The notes under the pieces are model-generated. The model saw only the letters and a program-made list of their open reading frames with translations, ran no database searches and was not told the origin of the DNA. DNA of 64,000 bases. Source: G963674835 sp963674835. Lineage in GTDB: Bacteria > Planctomycetota > Planctomycetia > Pirellulales > Thermoguttaceae. Shown piece after piece: positions 12,853 to 21,307 of this stretch. The position numbers and the translations under genes were made by a program. Positions within the stretch are counted from its first letter, which is position 1, and every line of letters begins with the position of its first letter. The DNA is taken from positions 992,001 through 1,056,000 of the forward strand of contig CAXXKC010000001.1 in the NCBI GenBank assembly GCA_963674835.2, written 5' to 3'.

Positions 12853-14910
12853 CTATTGGCTCTTTCGGTACGTGATTACTGCCGCGCCGGGTTGGCCGGC
12901 GATGCTCACGTCGAGCCCAGTGGTGACCAGTGTCTTTCCAGTCACCCTTCGAACGCGGTTATCGTCGAGATCCCGAACCTCGTACGTGGCGGTCGGGTCA
13001 AGCCCGTGAAGCGTGAACGTCTCGGCCGACGCAGAGCAATCCGGTCTGCGGAACGCCTGGACCATACCCTCGGCCAGATCCGGCCGGTCGAACTGCCAGG
13101 CGATCCAATGCTTGGAGTCAATACTATAAGGGGTCAACGGGTAGAAGTCGCCAAAGAGATAGGGTCGCACGGCGACGTACTCTTTGAGCATCTTGCGCAG
13201 CAAGACCAGATCGACGTGCGCCCAACGCTCCTTCACGCTGGTCACGTTCTCCATCGGCCAGCCAATGAGGAGCGCTGGGCAATATGCGCTGCGGAAGGAA
13301 TAGACACTCAGTTTCTTCACGGGGGCCACGGCACCACACAGCGGGACCCACTGCAGCAGACCGTAGTTGAACCCTTGGCTAGAGACGGGATCGAAATCGC
13401 CCGAAGCCTGGCAATCGCTCCGCCATAGGACGATGCTTCGGCTGATGGTTTCCACATCGATCTTGCGGCCGCCCTCGGCGCAGTTGTCGATGAGCAAGCC
13501 GGGGTGGTTCTTCAGCAGCCCGTCCCAGAAATCGTAAGAGCCCTGGATGTAGCGAATCTGGTTCATTCCCACGCGGTTGGGGTCCGTGTCTTCCGGCCAC
13601 AAGTTGCCGCCATCCTGCCGAAACACGTCGAGGCCGAATTGGCCGACGATTCTGGAAAAATGGTCGACCATCAACCGGTTAACCTGCGCATCGCCGTGAT
13701 CCAGACCGTGAAACACCATGCTTCCATACTCTTTGCTCGAAAATGGCTGTCCCAGCCACTCCGGATGCTCTTTGCCGATTCCAACCGCCGGATGGACGCT
13801 CGCCGGCACCATCCACAGCAGGAACTTCATACCCCGGGCGTGAGCTGCATCGGCAAGAGGCCGCATGCCGTTGGGAAACAGCGCCGGGTTAGGAACCTGT
13901 TGCGACTGGTGGGCTTCCCAGCCCCGGCTCATATCCGTCCATCCGGCATCGACCCAGTAGCACTCCATCGGCAGGTCGTGATCTCCCCAGAAGTTGATCT
14001 CCTCGATGTGCTTGCTGGCATCCATCCACGAGCCCCAGTTGCCGTCGGCGATCAGGCCGGCAAAAGGCTTCCCGCCAGGTCTCGGAGAATGGTAGCTGAA
14101 CAAGAACCGCCGCCACAGGTTGTGCGCCCGCAGGCGATCGCCTTGCCAGAAAAGTGCCACGACGCGCGGACTGCGAATCTCCTCACCGGCATGCAGCACC
14201 AGATGCATCCGCTCCATCCCGGCGCGCACCTTCAACGTTCCGTCGGCCGCACGTTCAAAGCTGGCCGCCCACGGCCCCGTCCAACCCAGGCCGAAAAGCA
14301 CTCCATGTCCACCCAGCTCGACATTGAAGAACGGCATGGACTCGACCGACGGCGCCCCGCCGCGGCTGCCTCCCCGACCGTGCGACCCGATGGCGAAACG
14401 CTCGTCTTGCCCCAAAGCGCGCGCAAGCGGTGCGAAGTCGGAGTACGACGCATCGCTCCCCTTGGCATACTGGATCGTGACCGCTTGACTGGCCGTCGGG
14501 ACCAGGCAAACGTCCAGCGCCTGCAGATTCTCGATGATCGGGGAGTCGTGTTGGCCAGTGTTCTTGACGTAGACAACCCACTCCACTGCCGGGTAGTCCT
14601 TGTACTCGGTGGCCTCACACCGAACCTGGAGGGCGCTCGTCGGATCGGTCCACGTCACCGTCCGTGCAGTCCGATGCTGATCCAGCACTCGAACCGACTT
14701 CACAGCCTTCCAGCTCTCGAGCAATTCCGATGACGGCCGTCCATTGTATTCCAGTGAGAATGGCGCAATCGACGAATTCCCGCCCAAGTTGCCCGCGGTC
14801 CACTGGCTGGCCACTTCCATCTCCGCACCGGTTGGACCGACGCCGACGGCTTCAACCCGGAAGCCAATCACCACCACAAGCACAGCCCAAATGCCTATCC
14901 TAATTGGCAT
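12853..14910 (-). CDS. Secreted alpha-galactosidase-like glycoside hydrolase (GH36/GH27 clan)
   Basis: Probably removes alpha-galactosyl residues from oligo- or polysaccharides. The 685-residue protein has an N-terminal hydrophobic signal, a beta-sandwich domain of about 250 residues and a TIM barrel. In the barrel, FRQDGGN (about residues 429-435) carries the presumed nucleophile Asp and LWRSD (about 497) the acid/base Asp, with CAEGGRKID between them as in clan GH-D. The ATG at 14910 follows AAAAGGGG; a GTG two codons upstream is a less likely start. Exact family and specificity are uncertain. Confidence 0.82.
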   Translation of the reverse strand: MPIRIGIWAVLVVVIGFRVEAVGVGPTGAEMEVASQWTAGNLGGNSSIAPFSLEYNGRPSSELLESWKAVKSVRVLDQHRTARTVTWTDPTSALQVRCEATEYKDYPAVEWVVYVKNTGQHDSPIIENLQALDVCLVPTASQAVTIQYAKGSDASYSDFAPLARALGQDERFAIGSHGRGGSRGGAPSVESMPFFNVELGGHGVLFGLGWTGPWAASFERAADGTLKVRAGMERMHLVLHAGEEIRSPRVVALFWQGDRLRAHNLWRRFLFSYHSPRPGGKPFAGLIADGNWGSWMDASKHIEEINFWGDHDLPMECYWVDAGWTDMSRGWEAHQSQQVPNPALFPNGMRPLADAAHARGMKFLLWMVPASVHPAVGIGKEHPEWLGQPFSSKEYGSMVFHGLDHGDAQVNRLMVDHFSRIVGQFGLDVFRQDGGNLWPEDTDPNRVGMNQIRYIQGSYDFWDGLLKNHPGLLIDNCAEGGRKIDVETISRSIVLWRSDCQASGDFDPVSSQGFNYGLLQWVPLCGAVAPVKKLSVYSFRSAYCPALLIGWPMENVTSVKERWAHVDLVLLRKMLKEYVAVRPYLFGDFYPLTPYSIDSKHWIAWQFDRPDLAEGMVQAFRRPDCSASAETFTLHGLDPTATYEVRDLDDNRVRRVTGKTLVTTGLDVSIAGQPGAAVITYRKSQ

Positions 14911-14941
14911 GGTCACCCCTTTTCTGTGAGTCGTACCACGT

Positions 14942-16438
14942 CTACTCCTCGAATTTCAGTGAATACAGGTCCGCGTCGCGCATTACCATGCGAATGCGGA
15001 CAGGCCGGCCGGCCAACGAACCCACCTCCGCCTTGTCGTGGAAGGTGACCGCGCGTTGCAGCGTGTCGCCGAAGATCTCGTCACTGTCGGCCAGCGTGAA
15101 CCCGGGAATCGGATGGCCGTCGGCATCCTGAAACTCCACCTTGAGGAACCCGGCGGCGGAGCTGGCGAAGTTCAACGTCAGCGTCTTGCCACGGAACACC
15201 AGCGGCTTGGTCACAAATTCGCCGCCGCTCCGCGCATGGAGCGAAACGAAACCGTCGATCCGTATCGTGTAGCGACGGAGGCGGATGGGGCCCTTCCAGT
15301 GGTCTTCGCCCACATAAAACGACAGCTCGGGCGCGGCCGTGGGATCCTCCGACGGCGTTTCGATGAAGCCCAAACTCGGGTAGCCATCGCCGTAGACCCA
15401 GTTGTTCCGCCGCTCCGGGCCGGGCCGGAGAAAGGCCTCGTCCCAGCGGGCGAACGTGTAGCCGTCGCGGCTGGTCATGAACAGCCCATCCGTCACGGTC
15501 GTACCGTAACGCGGATGGAACTTCATGCGGTTCTGGCGGTGCTCCGGATCGGGCAATGCCTTCATCGACGGCGTCCACTTCCGCTCGACGTATCTCGAGG
15601 GAAACCCGAGGAAGACCTGCGGGGCGCGATAATACGGACGGACCTGATTCGTGTAAAGCGCCTCGTCCGGCGCGCCGGGATACTGCAACATCTTCGGCTC
15701 CGTCCAGGTGCGAAAGTCCGTCGAAGTCGAAACGCGGATGTCTCGCACCCCGTTGTGGAAATCGCGCATGTAGCACCAGTACTGTCCGCGGATCGGATCC
15801 CAGAAAGCATTGTTCTGGCTGTCGAAGGCCCCTCTAGTAAGGATCGGCCGGTCGACCAGGCGCGACCAGTGCAGCCCGTCGGTCGACTTGTATGCCCACA
15901 ACCCACCGGCCCCCGAGGACACGGCCTTGTAGCGCTCGTCGGGAGGGCACTTTGGGTTAGGGTCTTTGATGGGCGTGAAATTGTCCAGATGTGGTGCTGA
16001 CCAGACGATGTTGTTCTTTTTCGATCCATCGAACTCGAACAAACCCAGCTCCGGCTTCACCCAATGGATGCCGTCGCGGCTCTCCGCATAACAGGCGTAC
16101 AGCGCCCGCCCGGGCAGTTTCGTGCCGTCGGCATTGGTCAGTTCGGCGCCGATGTAATACATGCGAATGATCGGGCCATCGCGAAAAACGGTCTCGTAGC
16201 CGCTGCCGCTTCCTTCCCATGGTGCGTCGAGAACCATGACGACCTCGCGCGGCGTCGGCTGGTGCAGCCCCAATTCCACGCCTTTCTGCTGATCGATCAG
16301 GTGGTCGTCGACGAACAATTCCCGCCGGTCGCCCAGGTCGATCGCGGCCACTTCGGCGGCCCGCAGGCGGCCGTGAATTCCGAGGCAGCACAGAGCGGTC
16401 AACAAGATCAACGTGACAGGCGGTCGACTGTGGCTCAT
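14942..16438 (-). CDS. Secreted beta-propeller protein, GH32/GH43-like
   Basis: An exported protein of 498 residues, presumably glycan-active. After a signal peptide (VTLILLTALCCLGIHGRLRAAE) comes LGDRRELFVDDHLID, an opening frequent in planctomycete secreted proteins, then repeated blade-like segments (YACYAESRDGIHWVKPELGL, WAYKSTDGLHWSRL, FMTSRDGYTFARWDEAFLRP) as in five-bladed glycosidase propellers, and a C-terminal beta-rich module. Catalytic acids are not obvious. The ATG at 16438 with GGAGAA before it is preferred over an upstream start at 16597, because the signal peptide begins there. It lies 31 bases downstream of the GH36-like gene's start, on the same strand; the two may form an operon with this gene first. 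Confidence 0.72.
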   Translation of the reverse strand: MSHSRPPVTLILLTALCCLGIHGRLRAAEVAAIDLGDRRELFVDDHLIDQQKGVELGLHQPTPREVVMVLDAPWEGSGSGYETVFRDGPIIRMYYIGAELTNADGTKLPGRALYACYAESRDGIHWVKPELGLFEFDGSKKNNIVWSAPHLDNFTPIKDPNPKCPPDERYKAVSSGAGGLWAYKSTDGLHWSRLVDRPILTRGAFDSQNNAFWDPIRGQYWCYMRDFHNGVRDIRVSTSTDFRTWTEPKMLQYPGAPDEALYTNQVRPYYRAPQVFLGFPSRYVERKWTPSMKALPDPEHRQNRMKFHPRYGTTVTDGLFMTSRDGYTFARWDEAFLRPGPERRNNWVYGDGYPSLGFIETPSEDPTAAPELSFYVGEDHWKGPIRLRRYTIRIDGFVSLHARSGGEFVTKPLVFRGKTLTLNFASSAAGFLKVEFQDADGHPIPGFTLADSDEIFGDTLQRAVTFHDKAEVGSLAGRPVRIRMVMRDADLYSLKFEE

Positions 16439-16760
16439 GGGAGTTCTCCGCGGGCTGGAATTCGTTGGGTTTGGGGACTTCCTCTCTGGTCTGCCATGGT
16501 AATCTGTCGGCATCCCCCTGTCGACATACGACGCCGAACGGGGAGGCCGGCGGCCCTGTTCCGGCATGGCGAGCTTGTCGGCCAATCCACTGGACACCGC
16601 CCGGCGGCACGATAATGATGGAGACTGTCCCGGAGATCCGCTAAGATGCTTGCGGGCGCACCGCGATGCCAGCCTGCCAACAATGCTCGCACGGTACGCG
16701 TCGCCCGGTCATCTCCCGGTAACTGAAAACCACCATCCATCGAAGATGCGGAGATTCGAC

Positions 16761-17972
16761 ATGAAACGAACCCTTGCCCTGTTCCCCGCCGCCGTGCTCT
16801 CGGCGGCACTGCTGGTTCTGGCAACCCCCGGTGCGCTTTCGGCGGAGCAACCCTCCGCAGAGCCGCCTGCCAAGAAGCTCATCGAATATGGTTGGGATGT
16901 GCCCTATCCCGACCAGGTGCGGGCCCAGATCGGCAACATGGAGAAGCTGCCCTTCGACGGCCTGATCTTCCGGCTTCGCGAGTACAACCACGCCTTCGAT
17001 CCAAACCCGTGGGACGAGGCCAAGCTCAAGCCGCAACTGGACGATCTGGCCGCCACTGAATGGAAGACGTTCACCGACAACTTCCTCTGCCTCTACGCGG
17101 CCAACAATTGGAAGATGGATTGGTTCAACGACGACCAATGGAAGGGCATCACGGCAAACCTGCGTCTCACCGCCAAGGCCGCCAAGATTGGCCGGTGCGT
17201 CGGGGTCGTCTTCGACCCCGAGCCCTACGGCGACAACCCCTGGGCGTACTCGGCCAAGGACAATCCGCACAGCTTCGCCGAAGTCGAGGCGGCAGTTCGC
17301 AAGCGCGGCGCACAGTTCATGACGGCCCTCCAATCGGAGCTGCCCCGCGTGCGGGTATTAACATTCTTCCATCAGAGCCTGTTCGCCGACTTGCTCAATA
17401 TCACCGATCCCAAGCAGCGGCAAGAAAAACTGTCGCAGCGGCGATGGGGACTCCTGTCAGCCTTCTGGAACGGTGCGCTGGAGGCCGCCGCGCCGGGCAC
17501 GCAGATCATCGACGGTTACGAAGAGTCGTACTACTTCACCAAAGGTGAGCAGTACGCACGAGTGCCCGACCTCATCCGAAACCGTACGCTCGCCCTGGTA
17601 CCGCCGCAGCTTCGCGCCAAGCATGGAGCCATCGTGCGGGCCGGCATGGCCCTATACGTGGACCAGACCTACGCGATGCGTCAGCCTCCGGAGAAGTACA
17701 TGAGCTACTATCTCACGCCGGCCGAGCGCGCACGCTGGTTCGAGCACAACGTCTACTACGCTCTGACCAACACCGACGAGTATGTTTGGTGCTACAGCGA
17801 GCGGATGAACTGGTGGCAGGGCAAGATACCCGAGGGCGCCGAAGCGGCCATTCGCCGTGCCCGCCAGGAAGCGGCCGAAGGCGACGCGAAGATCGGCGAG
17901 AAGCTTAGCGCCGACGTGGCCGAGTCCCTCGCCGCCGGCCGCAAGCGAGCCGCCGAAAAACCATCCAAGTGA
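16761..17972 (+). CDS. Exported protein of unknown function
   Basis: Unrecognised family, 403 residues. A signal peptide is clear (LFPAAVLSAALLVLATPGALSA), and the mature part opens with KKLIEYGWDVPYPDQVR and PFDGLIFRL, reminiscent of the first strand of a TIM-barrel glycosidase. Further segments (GVVFDPEPYGDNPW, IIDGYEESYYFTKGEQYA, TDEYVWCYSERMNWWQG) contain conserved-looking acidic and aromatic residues that could form a carbohydrate site. The ATG at 16761 follows GGAG at 16750-16753. It sits between a propeller protein and a sulfatase, so a role in glycan breakdown is an inference from context only. Confidence 0.7.
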   Translation: MKRTLALFPAAVLSAALLVLATPGALSAEQPSAEPPAKKLIEYGWDVPYPDQVRAQIGNMEKLPFDGLIFRLREYNHAFDPNPWDEAKLKPQLDDLAATEWKTFTDNFLCLYAANNWKMDWFNDDQWKGITANLRLTAKAAKIGRCVGVVFDPEPYGDNPWAYSAKDNPHSFAEVEAAVRKRGAQFMTALQSELPRVRVLTFFHQSLFADLLNITDPKQRQEKLSQRRWGLLSAFWNGALEAAAPGTQIIDGYEESYYFTKGEQYARVPDLIRNRTLALVPPQLRAKHGAIVRAGMALYVDQTYAMRQPPEKYMSYYLTPAERARWFEHNVYYALTNTDEYVWCYSERMNWWQGKIPEGAEAAIRRARQEAAEGDAKIGEKLSADVAESLAAGRKRAAEKPSK

Positions 17973-17988
17973 GCCGTTTCGTCCGGCT

Positions 17989-19440
17989 CTACTTCCATTC
18001 CAGGCGGACATCGCCCGGTTCCAGTCGGCCGACGGGCCGGGGCGCCGAGCCTTTCTGGCCGGTCGCCGTGTCGCCTAGCTCGGCGCGCATGGCGTCGGCC
18101 ATTTTTTCGATCTTGGCGACGACGTCCGGATGCTTGTCGGCCACGTTGGTTGCCTCGCCCTTGTCGTCCTGCAGATCGAACAGCGACAGCCCGATCTTCG
18201 CCTGCTGGTACGGGACGGGATTTCCGCCGGTGCCCCCCGGTCGACCGGCCAACGTGCGATACCCGTGCGGGAAATGCAGCTTCCAGCGGCCCATCCGAAT
18301 CGCCTGCAGTTGGTCGCCCCAATAGAAATAATACGCGTCGTGCGGGCTCTTTGCGTCAGGCTTGCCGACAATCAGCGGCCAGATGTCGCGGCCGTCGATC
18401 GGGTGCTCCGGCAGCTTCGCGCCGATGCGGGCGGCGATCGTCGGCAAGATGTCGATGGTCATGGCGGGCGTGTTGCACACCGAGCCGGCCGGAATCGTCC
18501 CCGGCCACCACATCACCGTCGGCTCGCGGCAGCCACCGTCGAACATGGTCCCCTTGCCCTCGCGCAGCGGCCCGGCCGTGCCCGCGTGATCCCCATACGA
18601 CAGCCACGGACCGTTGTCGGCCGTGAAGATCACCATCGTGTTGGTCTCGAGCTTGAGTCTTCGCAAGGTCTTGATGATCTGGCCCACCGACCAGTCCACT
18701 TCCTCGACCACATCGCCGAACAGTCCCCGCTCCGTCTTGCCGCGGAACTTGTCCGACACGTGCAGCGGGACGTGCACCATGCTGTGCGGCAGATAGATCA
18801 GAAAGGGGCGGTCCTTGTTCTTTTCGATGAATCGAACGGCACGTTCGGTGTACTGGGTGGTCAGCTGGTTCTGATCGTCATCGTCGAGTCCCGCCTTGAC
18901 GATGCGCGTGCCTTCGATCAAAGGCAACGACGGAAACCTCTTGCCGGCCGTCGGATGCAGAGGCCACATGTCGTTGGAGTACGGCAACCCAAAATACTCG
19001 TCGAAACCATGGTTCGTAGGCAGGAACCTGGGGTGGTGTCCCAGGTGCCATTTCCCGTAACAGGCCGTGGCGTAACCCTTTTGCTTGGCCACCTGTGCCA
19101 GCGTCATCTCCTCATCGCTGATTCCGATCTCCGAGTTGGGCGACAACGCGCCGAAGATGCCCACGCGGGGATTGTAACAACCGGTCATCAATCCCGCGCG
19201 CGACGCCGAGCAAACGGCCTGGGTCACGTAGAAGTCGGTGAAGACCCGTCCTTCCTTGGCCAGCCGGTCGAGATTCGGCGTTTCGTACCCTTTGGCGCCG
19301 AACGGGCCGATATCGCCGTAGCCCATGTCGTCGATGAAGATGATCACAAAATTGGGCAATCGCTCGGCGCTGCTTGCACCCAATGCCGGCACGATCGATG
19401 CCGTGATCAGAACCAAGCCGATCAGAAGAGAGCGAGTCAT
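17989..19440 (-). CDS. Secreted sulfatase (arylsulfatase A type)
   Basis: Hydrolyses sulfate esters, probably on glycans, outside the cytoplasm. The 483-residue protein has a signal peptide and then FVIIFIDDMGYGDIG (metal-binding Asp pair), the formylglycine motif CSASR with Cys77 as the residue to be oxidised, GKWHLG, and the second metal/active-site region FTADNGPW. The length is typical of family S1. GGAGG lies just upstream of the ATG at 19440, which is therefore chosen over 19530. It needs the formylglycine-generating enzyme or a radical SAM maturase, neither seen in this window. Convergent with the unknown exported gene. Confidence 0.93.
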   Translation of the reverse strand: MTRSLLIGLVLITASIVPALGASSAERLPNFVIIFIDDMGYGDIGPFGAKGYETPNLDRLAKEGRVFTDFYVTQAVCSASRAGLMTGCYNPRVGIFGALSPNSEIGISDEEMTLAQVAKQKGYATACYGKWHLGHHPRFLPTNHGFDEYFGLPYSNDMWPLHPTAGKRFPSLPLIEGTRIVKAGLDDDDQNQLTTQYTERAVRFIEKNKDRPFLIYLPHSMVHVPLHVSDKFRGKTERGLFGDVVEEVDWSVGQIIKTLRRLKLETNTMVIFTADNGPWLSYGDHAGTAGPLREGKGTMFDGGCREPTVMWWPGTIPAGSVCNTPAMTIDILPTIAARIGAKLPEHPIDGRDIWPLIVGKPDAKSPHDAYYFYWGDQLQAIRMGRWKLHFPHGYRTLAGRPGGTGGNPVPYQQAKIGLSLFDLQDDKGEATNVADKHPDVVAKIEKMADAMRAELGDTATGQKGSAPRPVGRLEPGDVRLEWK

Positions 19441-19581
19441 GGGATACCTCCGTCGTGTGGAACAGGTCGACGGCCCTATTGTAATCGATGATTCCGGCCG
19501 ATGCAGCACCGCGCCGGTCGGGACCCCCAACGGCCCACCCCGGGGCTCAACCGATGCGACGTGCCGCGGTCGCGCCGTCGA

Positions 19582-20805
19582 TCAGACCGCCGTCGCGCGT
19601 TCCTGCCGCGCCACCGGTGGCAGCGCGGGAAGCGGCAGCACGACCAGACCCGCAACCGGCAAAAGCAGCGAGCTCGCTCGCAATGCCGTCGCCGGACTCG
19701 TCCAATCCGCCAGCGCGCCAAACGGAATCAACAGGACAACCGACACCGACCACGCGAATCCCATCATCACACCCGACATCGCGCTGGCCCGTTCGGGCCG
19801 CATCTCCTGAGCCACCACGATGTAAACAGGCGTCGACAACGACAGAATGCCTCCGCTCAGCACGAGCAGCACCAGCGCAGGCAAGAACGAAACATGCCAC
19901 GCGGCCATCAGTGGCACGAATCCCAAAAAGCACGCAGCCAGCATCAAACGCCGCCGCTCCACGTAGTCCGACAAATACCCGCCGGCAAACCCTCCCAGGG
20001 CGCACGAGAACAGGAATGCGGTCAGCAGGATGCGTCCCTCCGCATTCGACCATCCCCTCTGTGCTCCGTACATGATGACGAAACTCGTCACCGCCAAGAC
20101 GACGAGCGACCGCAATACCACGGAGATGAACACCAGCCAAACCGAACGCGAGTCCGGGTGGACCAGAGATCGCCACGTCGGCAGTCTCGCCGGCGTCACC
20201 GTCGAGGTCGTTGCCGGAATGAACATGACCGCCGCGGCCGCCACGAGCCCGAAAGGCATGAAGACCCAAAGTGACTGTCGTGTCGCAACGAGCAGCAGCA
20301 GCGCGACGCCCAACGGGCCTGCGGCAATGCCCAGCGCTCCTCCGTTCGAATAGATCGACATCGCCAGGCCCTTCTTCGCTCCGGCGAACCGGCTCGCCAA
20401 CACGGCCCCGCTCGGATGGAACAGGGCGACCCCAATGCCTCCCAGCGCCAACAGAACGCCCAGCGAAACGGGCCCCTGCGCAAACCCGATGCAACTCAGC
20501 AGCACGGTGGCAATCACCAACCCCGTCGCAAACACGCGTCTCTGGTCGAACCGTTCCAGAAAATGGCCCATGATCGGCTGCAGGGTCGAGTTCGACAGCG
20601 CATTCACGTTGACCAGGATCGTCACGGCCATCACCGACAAGCCGAACGCGTCCCGGAAATCCTGGATGAGCGGGATGAACAGCACCGCGTAGAAGTCGCC
20701 GACCAGATGGCCGCAAGCCAGCACGAGGATAGCGCCCCACCAACTCCTGCCAACGGCCGCACTTGCCCCGAGACCAGCCACTTCCTCGCTTTGACTACGC
20801 GTCAC
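19582..20805 (-). CDS. MFS transporter, fosmidomycin-resistance (Fsr)-like
   Basis: An inner-membrane transporter of 407 residues with about twelve hydrophobic helices. ALFHPSGAVLAS and the following GLAMSIYSNGGALGIAAGPL match the signature of the fosmidomycin-resistance branch of the major facilitator superfamily, and GGYLSDYVERRR is the typical cytoplasmic loop. The start is a GTG at 20805 with only AGAGAGG about 13 bases upstream, so the exact N-terminus is uncertain. It lies 71 bases downstream of the terpenoid operon on the same strand and could export its product, but this is inference. Confidence 0.85.
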   Translation of the reverse strand: MTRSQSEEVAGLGASAAVGRSWWGAILVLACGHLVGDFYAVLFIPLIQDFRDAFGLSVMAVTILVNVNALSNSTLQPIMGHFLERFDQRRVFATGLVIATVLLSCIGFAQGPVSLGVLLALGGIGVALFHPSGAVLASRFAGAKKGLAMSIYSNGGALGIAAGPLGVALLLLVATRQSLWVFMPFGLVAAAAVMFIPATTSTVTPARLPTWRSLVHPDSRSVWLVFISVVLRSLVVLAVTSFVIMYGAQRGWSNAEGRILLTAFLFSCALGGFAGGYLSDYVERRRLMLAACFLGFVPLMAAWHVSFLPALVLLVLSGGILSLSTPVYIVVAQEMRPERASAMSGVMMGFAWSVSVVLLIPFGALADWTSPATALRASSLLLPVAGLVVLPLPALPPVARQERATAV

Positions 20806-20876
20806 GTCACTGCACCGTGCCTCTCTCAGTCGTCATCCCTGTCACGAGCCAATACCTCCCCACCCCATCCGGCCAC

Positions 20877-21290
20877 TCAGCGCTTCGTATCCTGCGAAGC
20901 CGGTCCCGGCGACGATCGGCCGCCCGTCTCGCCGTAGGTGGTCGCTGGCGGCGCTGCCGGGCTGCTGCCCGTCGCCGCCGGCCGCCGCTGCAAGGAACGC
21001 TCATAAGAGGTGCCCAAAAACAACGCGACGTGCAGCGCAGCGCACACGGCAACAACCACGACCAGCTCCCGGACACTTGCCTGGTAGATGGAAAAGCCGA
21101 ACAGCCTCTTGATCTTCAGCGCGCTGGCGATGGCCGCGCCGACAACGGCAAAATCGAGCAAGACGAGCATCCCATGGGTTCCCAACCACGCCATGAGCGC
21201 GAACTGCACGACGACTACAATCGCGATCAGCACCACGGTCGCCGTGCGGATCTTCCGGGGCGTCTCAGCCTTTCGAGGGCGCGGTTTCAT
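20877..21290 (-). CDS. Small three-helix membrane protein of unknown function
   Basis: 137 residues: a basic head (MKPRPRKAETPRKIR), three hydrophobic helices (TATVVLIAIVVVVQFALMAW; GMLVLLDFAVVGAAIASALK; LVVVVAVCAALHVALFLGT) and a Ser/Pro/Gly-rich soluble tail. GGGAG precedes the ATG at 21290. An alternative ATG at 21311 overlaps the stop of the upstream polyprenyl synthase gene by ATGA and would add seven residues; either way the gene appears translationally coupled to it. The family is not recognised. Its place in the operon suggests a membrane-bound accessory role. Confidence 0.65.
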   Translation of the reverse strand: MKPRPRKAETPRKIRTATVVLIAIVVVVQFALMAWLGTHGMLVLLDFAVVGAAIASALKIKRLFGFSIYQASVRELVVVVAVCAALHVALFLGTSYERSLQRRPAATGSSPAAPPATTYGETGGRSSPGPASQDTKR

Positions 21291-21307
21291 AGGGTGGTCT
21301 CCCTGCT

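Noticed and set aside
18130..19491. 453-codon plus-strand frame opposite the sulfatase
   Set aside because: Antisense shadow; the sulfatase motifs are unambiguous on the minus strand.
19547..20743. Second minus-strand frame of 398 codons over the MFS gene
   Set aside because: Same strand, other frame; lacks the hydrophobic helix pattern, which is found only in the 19582-20805 frame.
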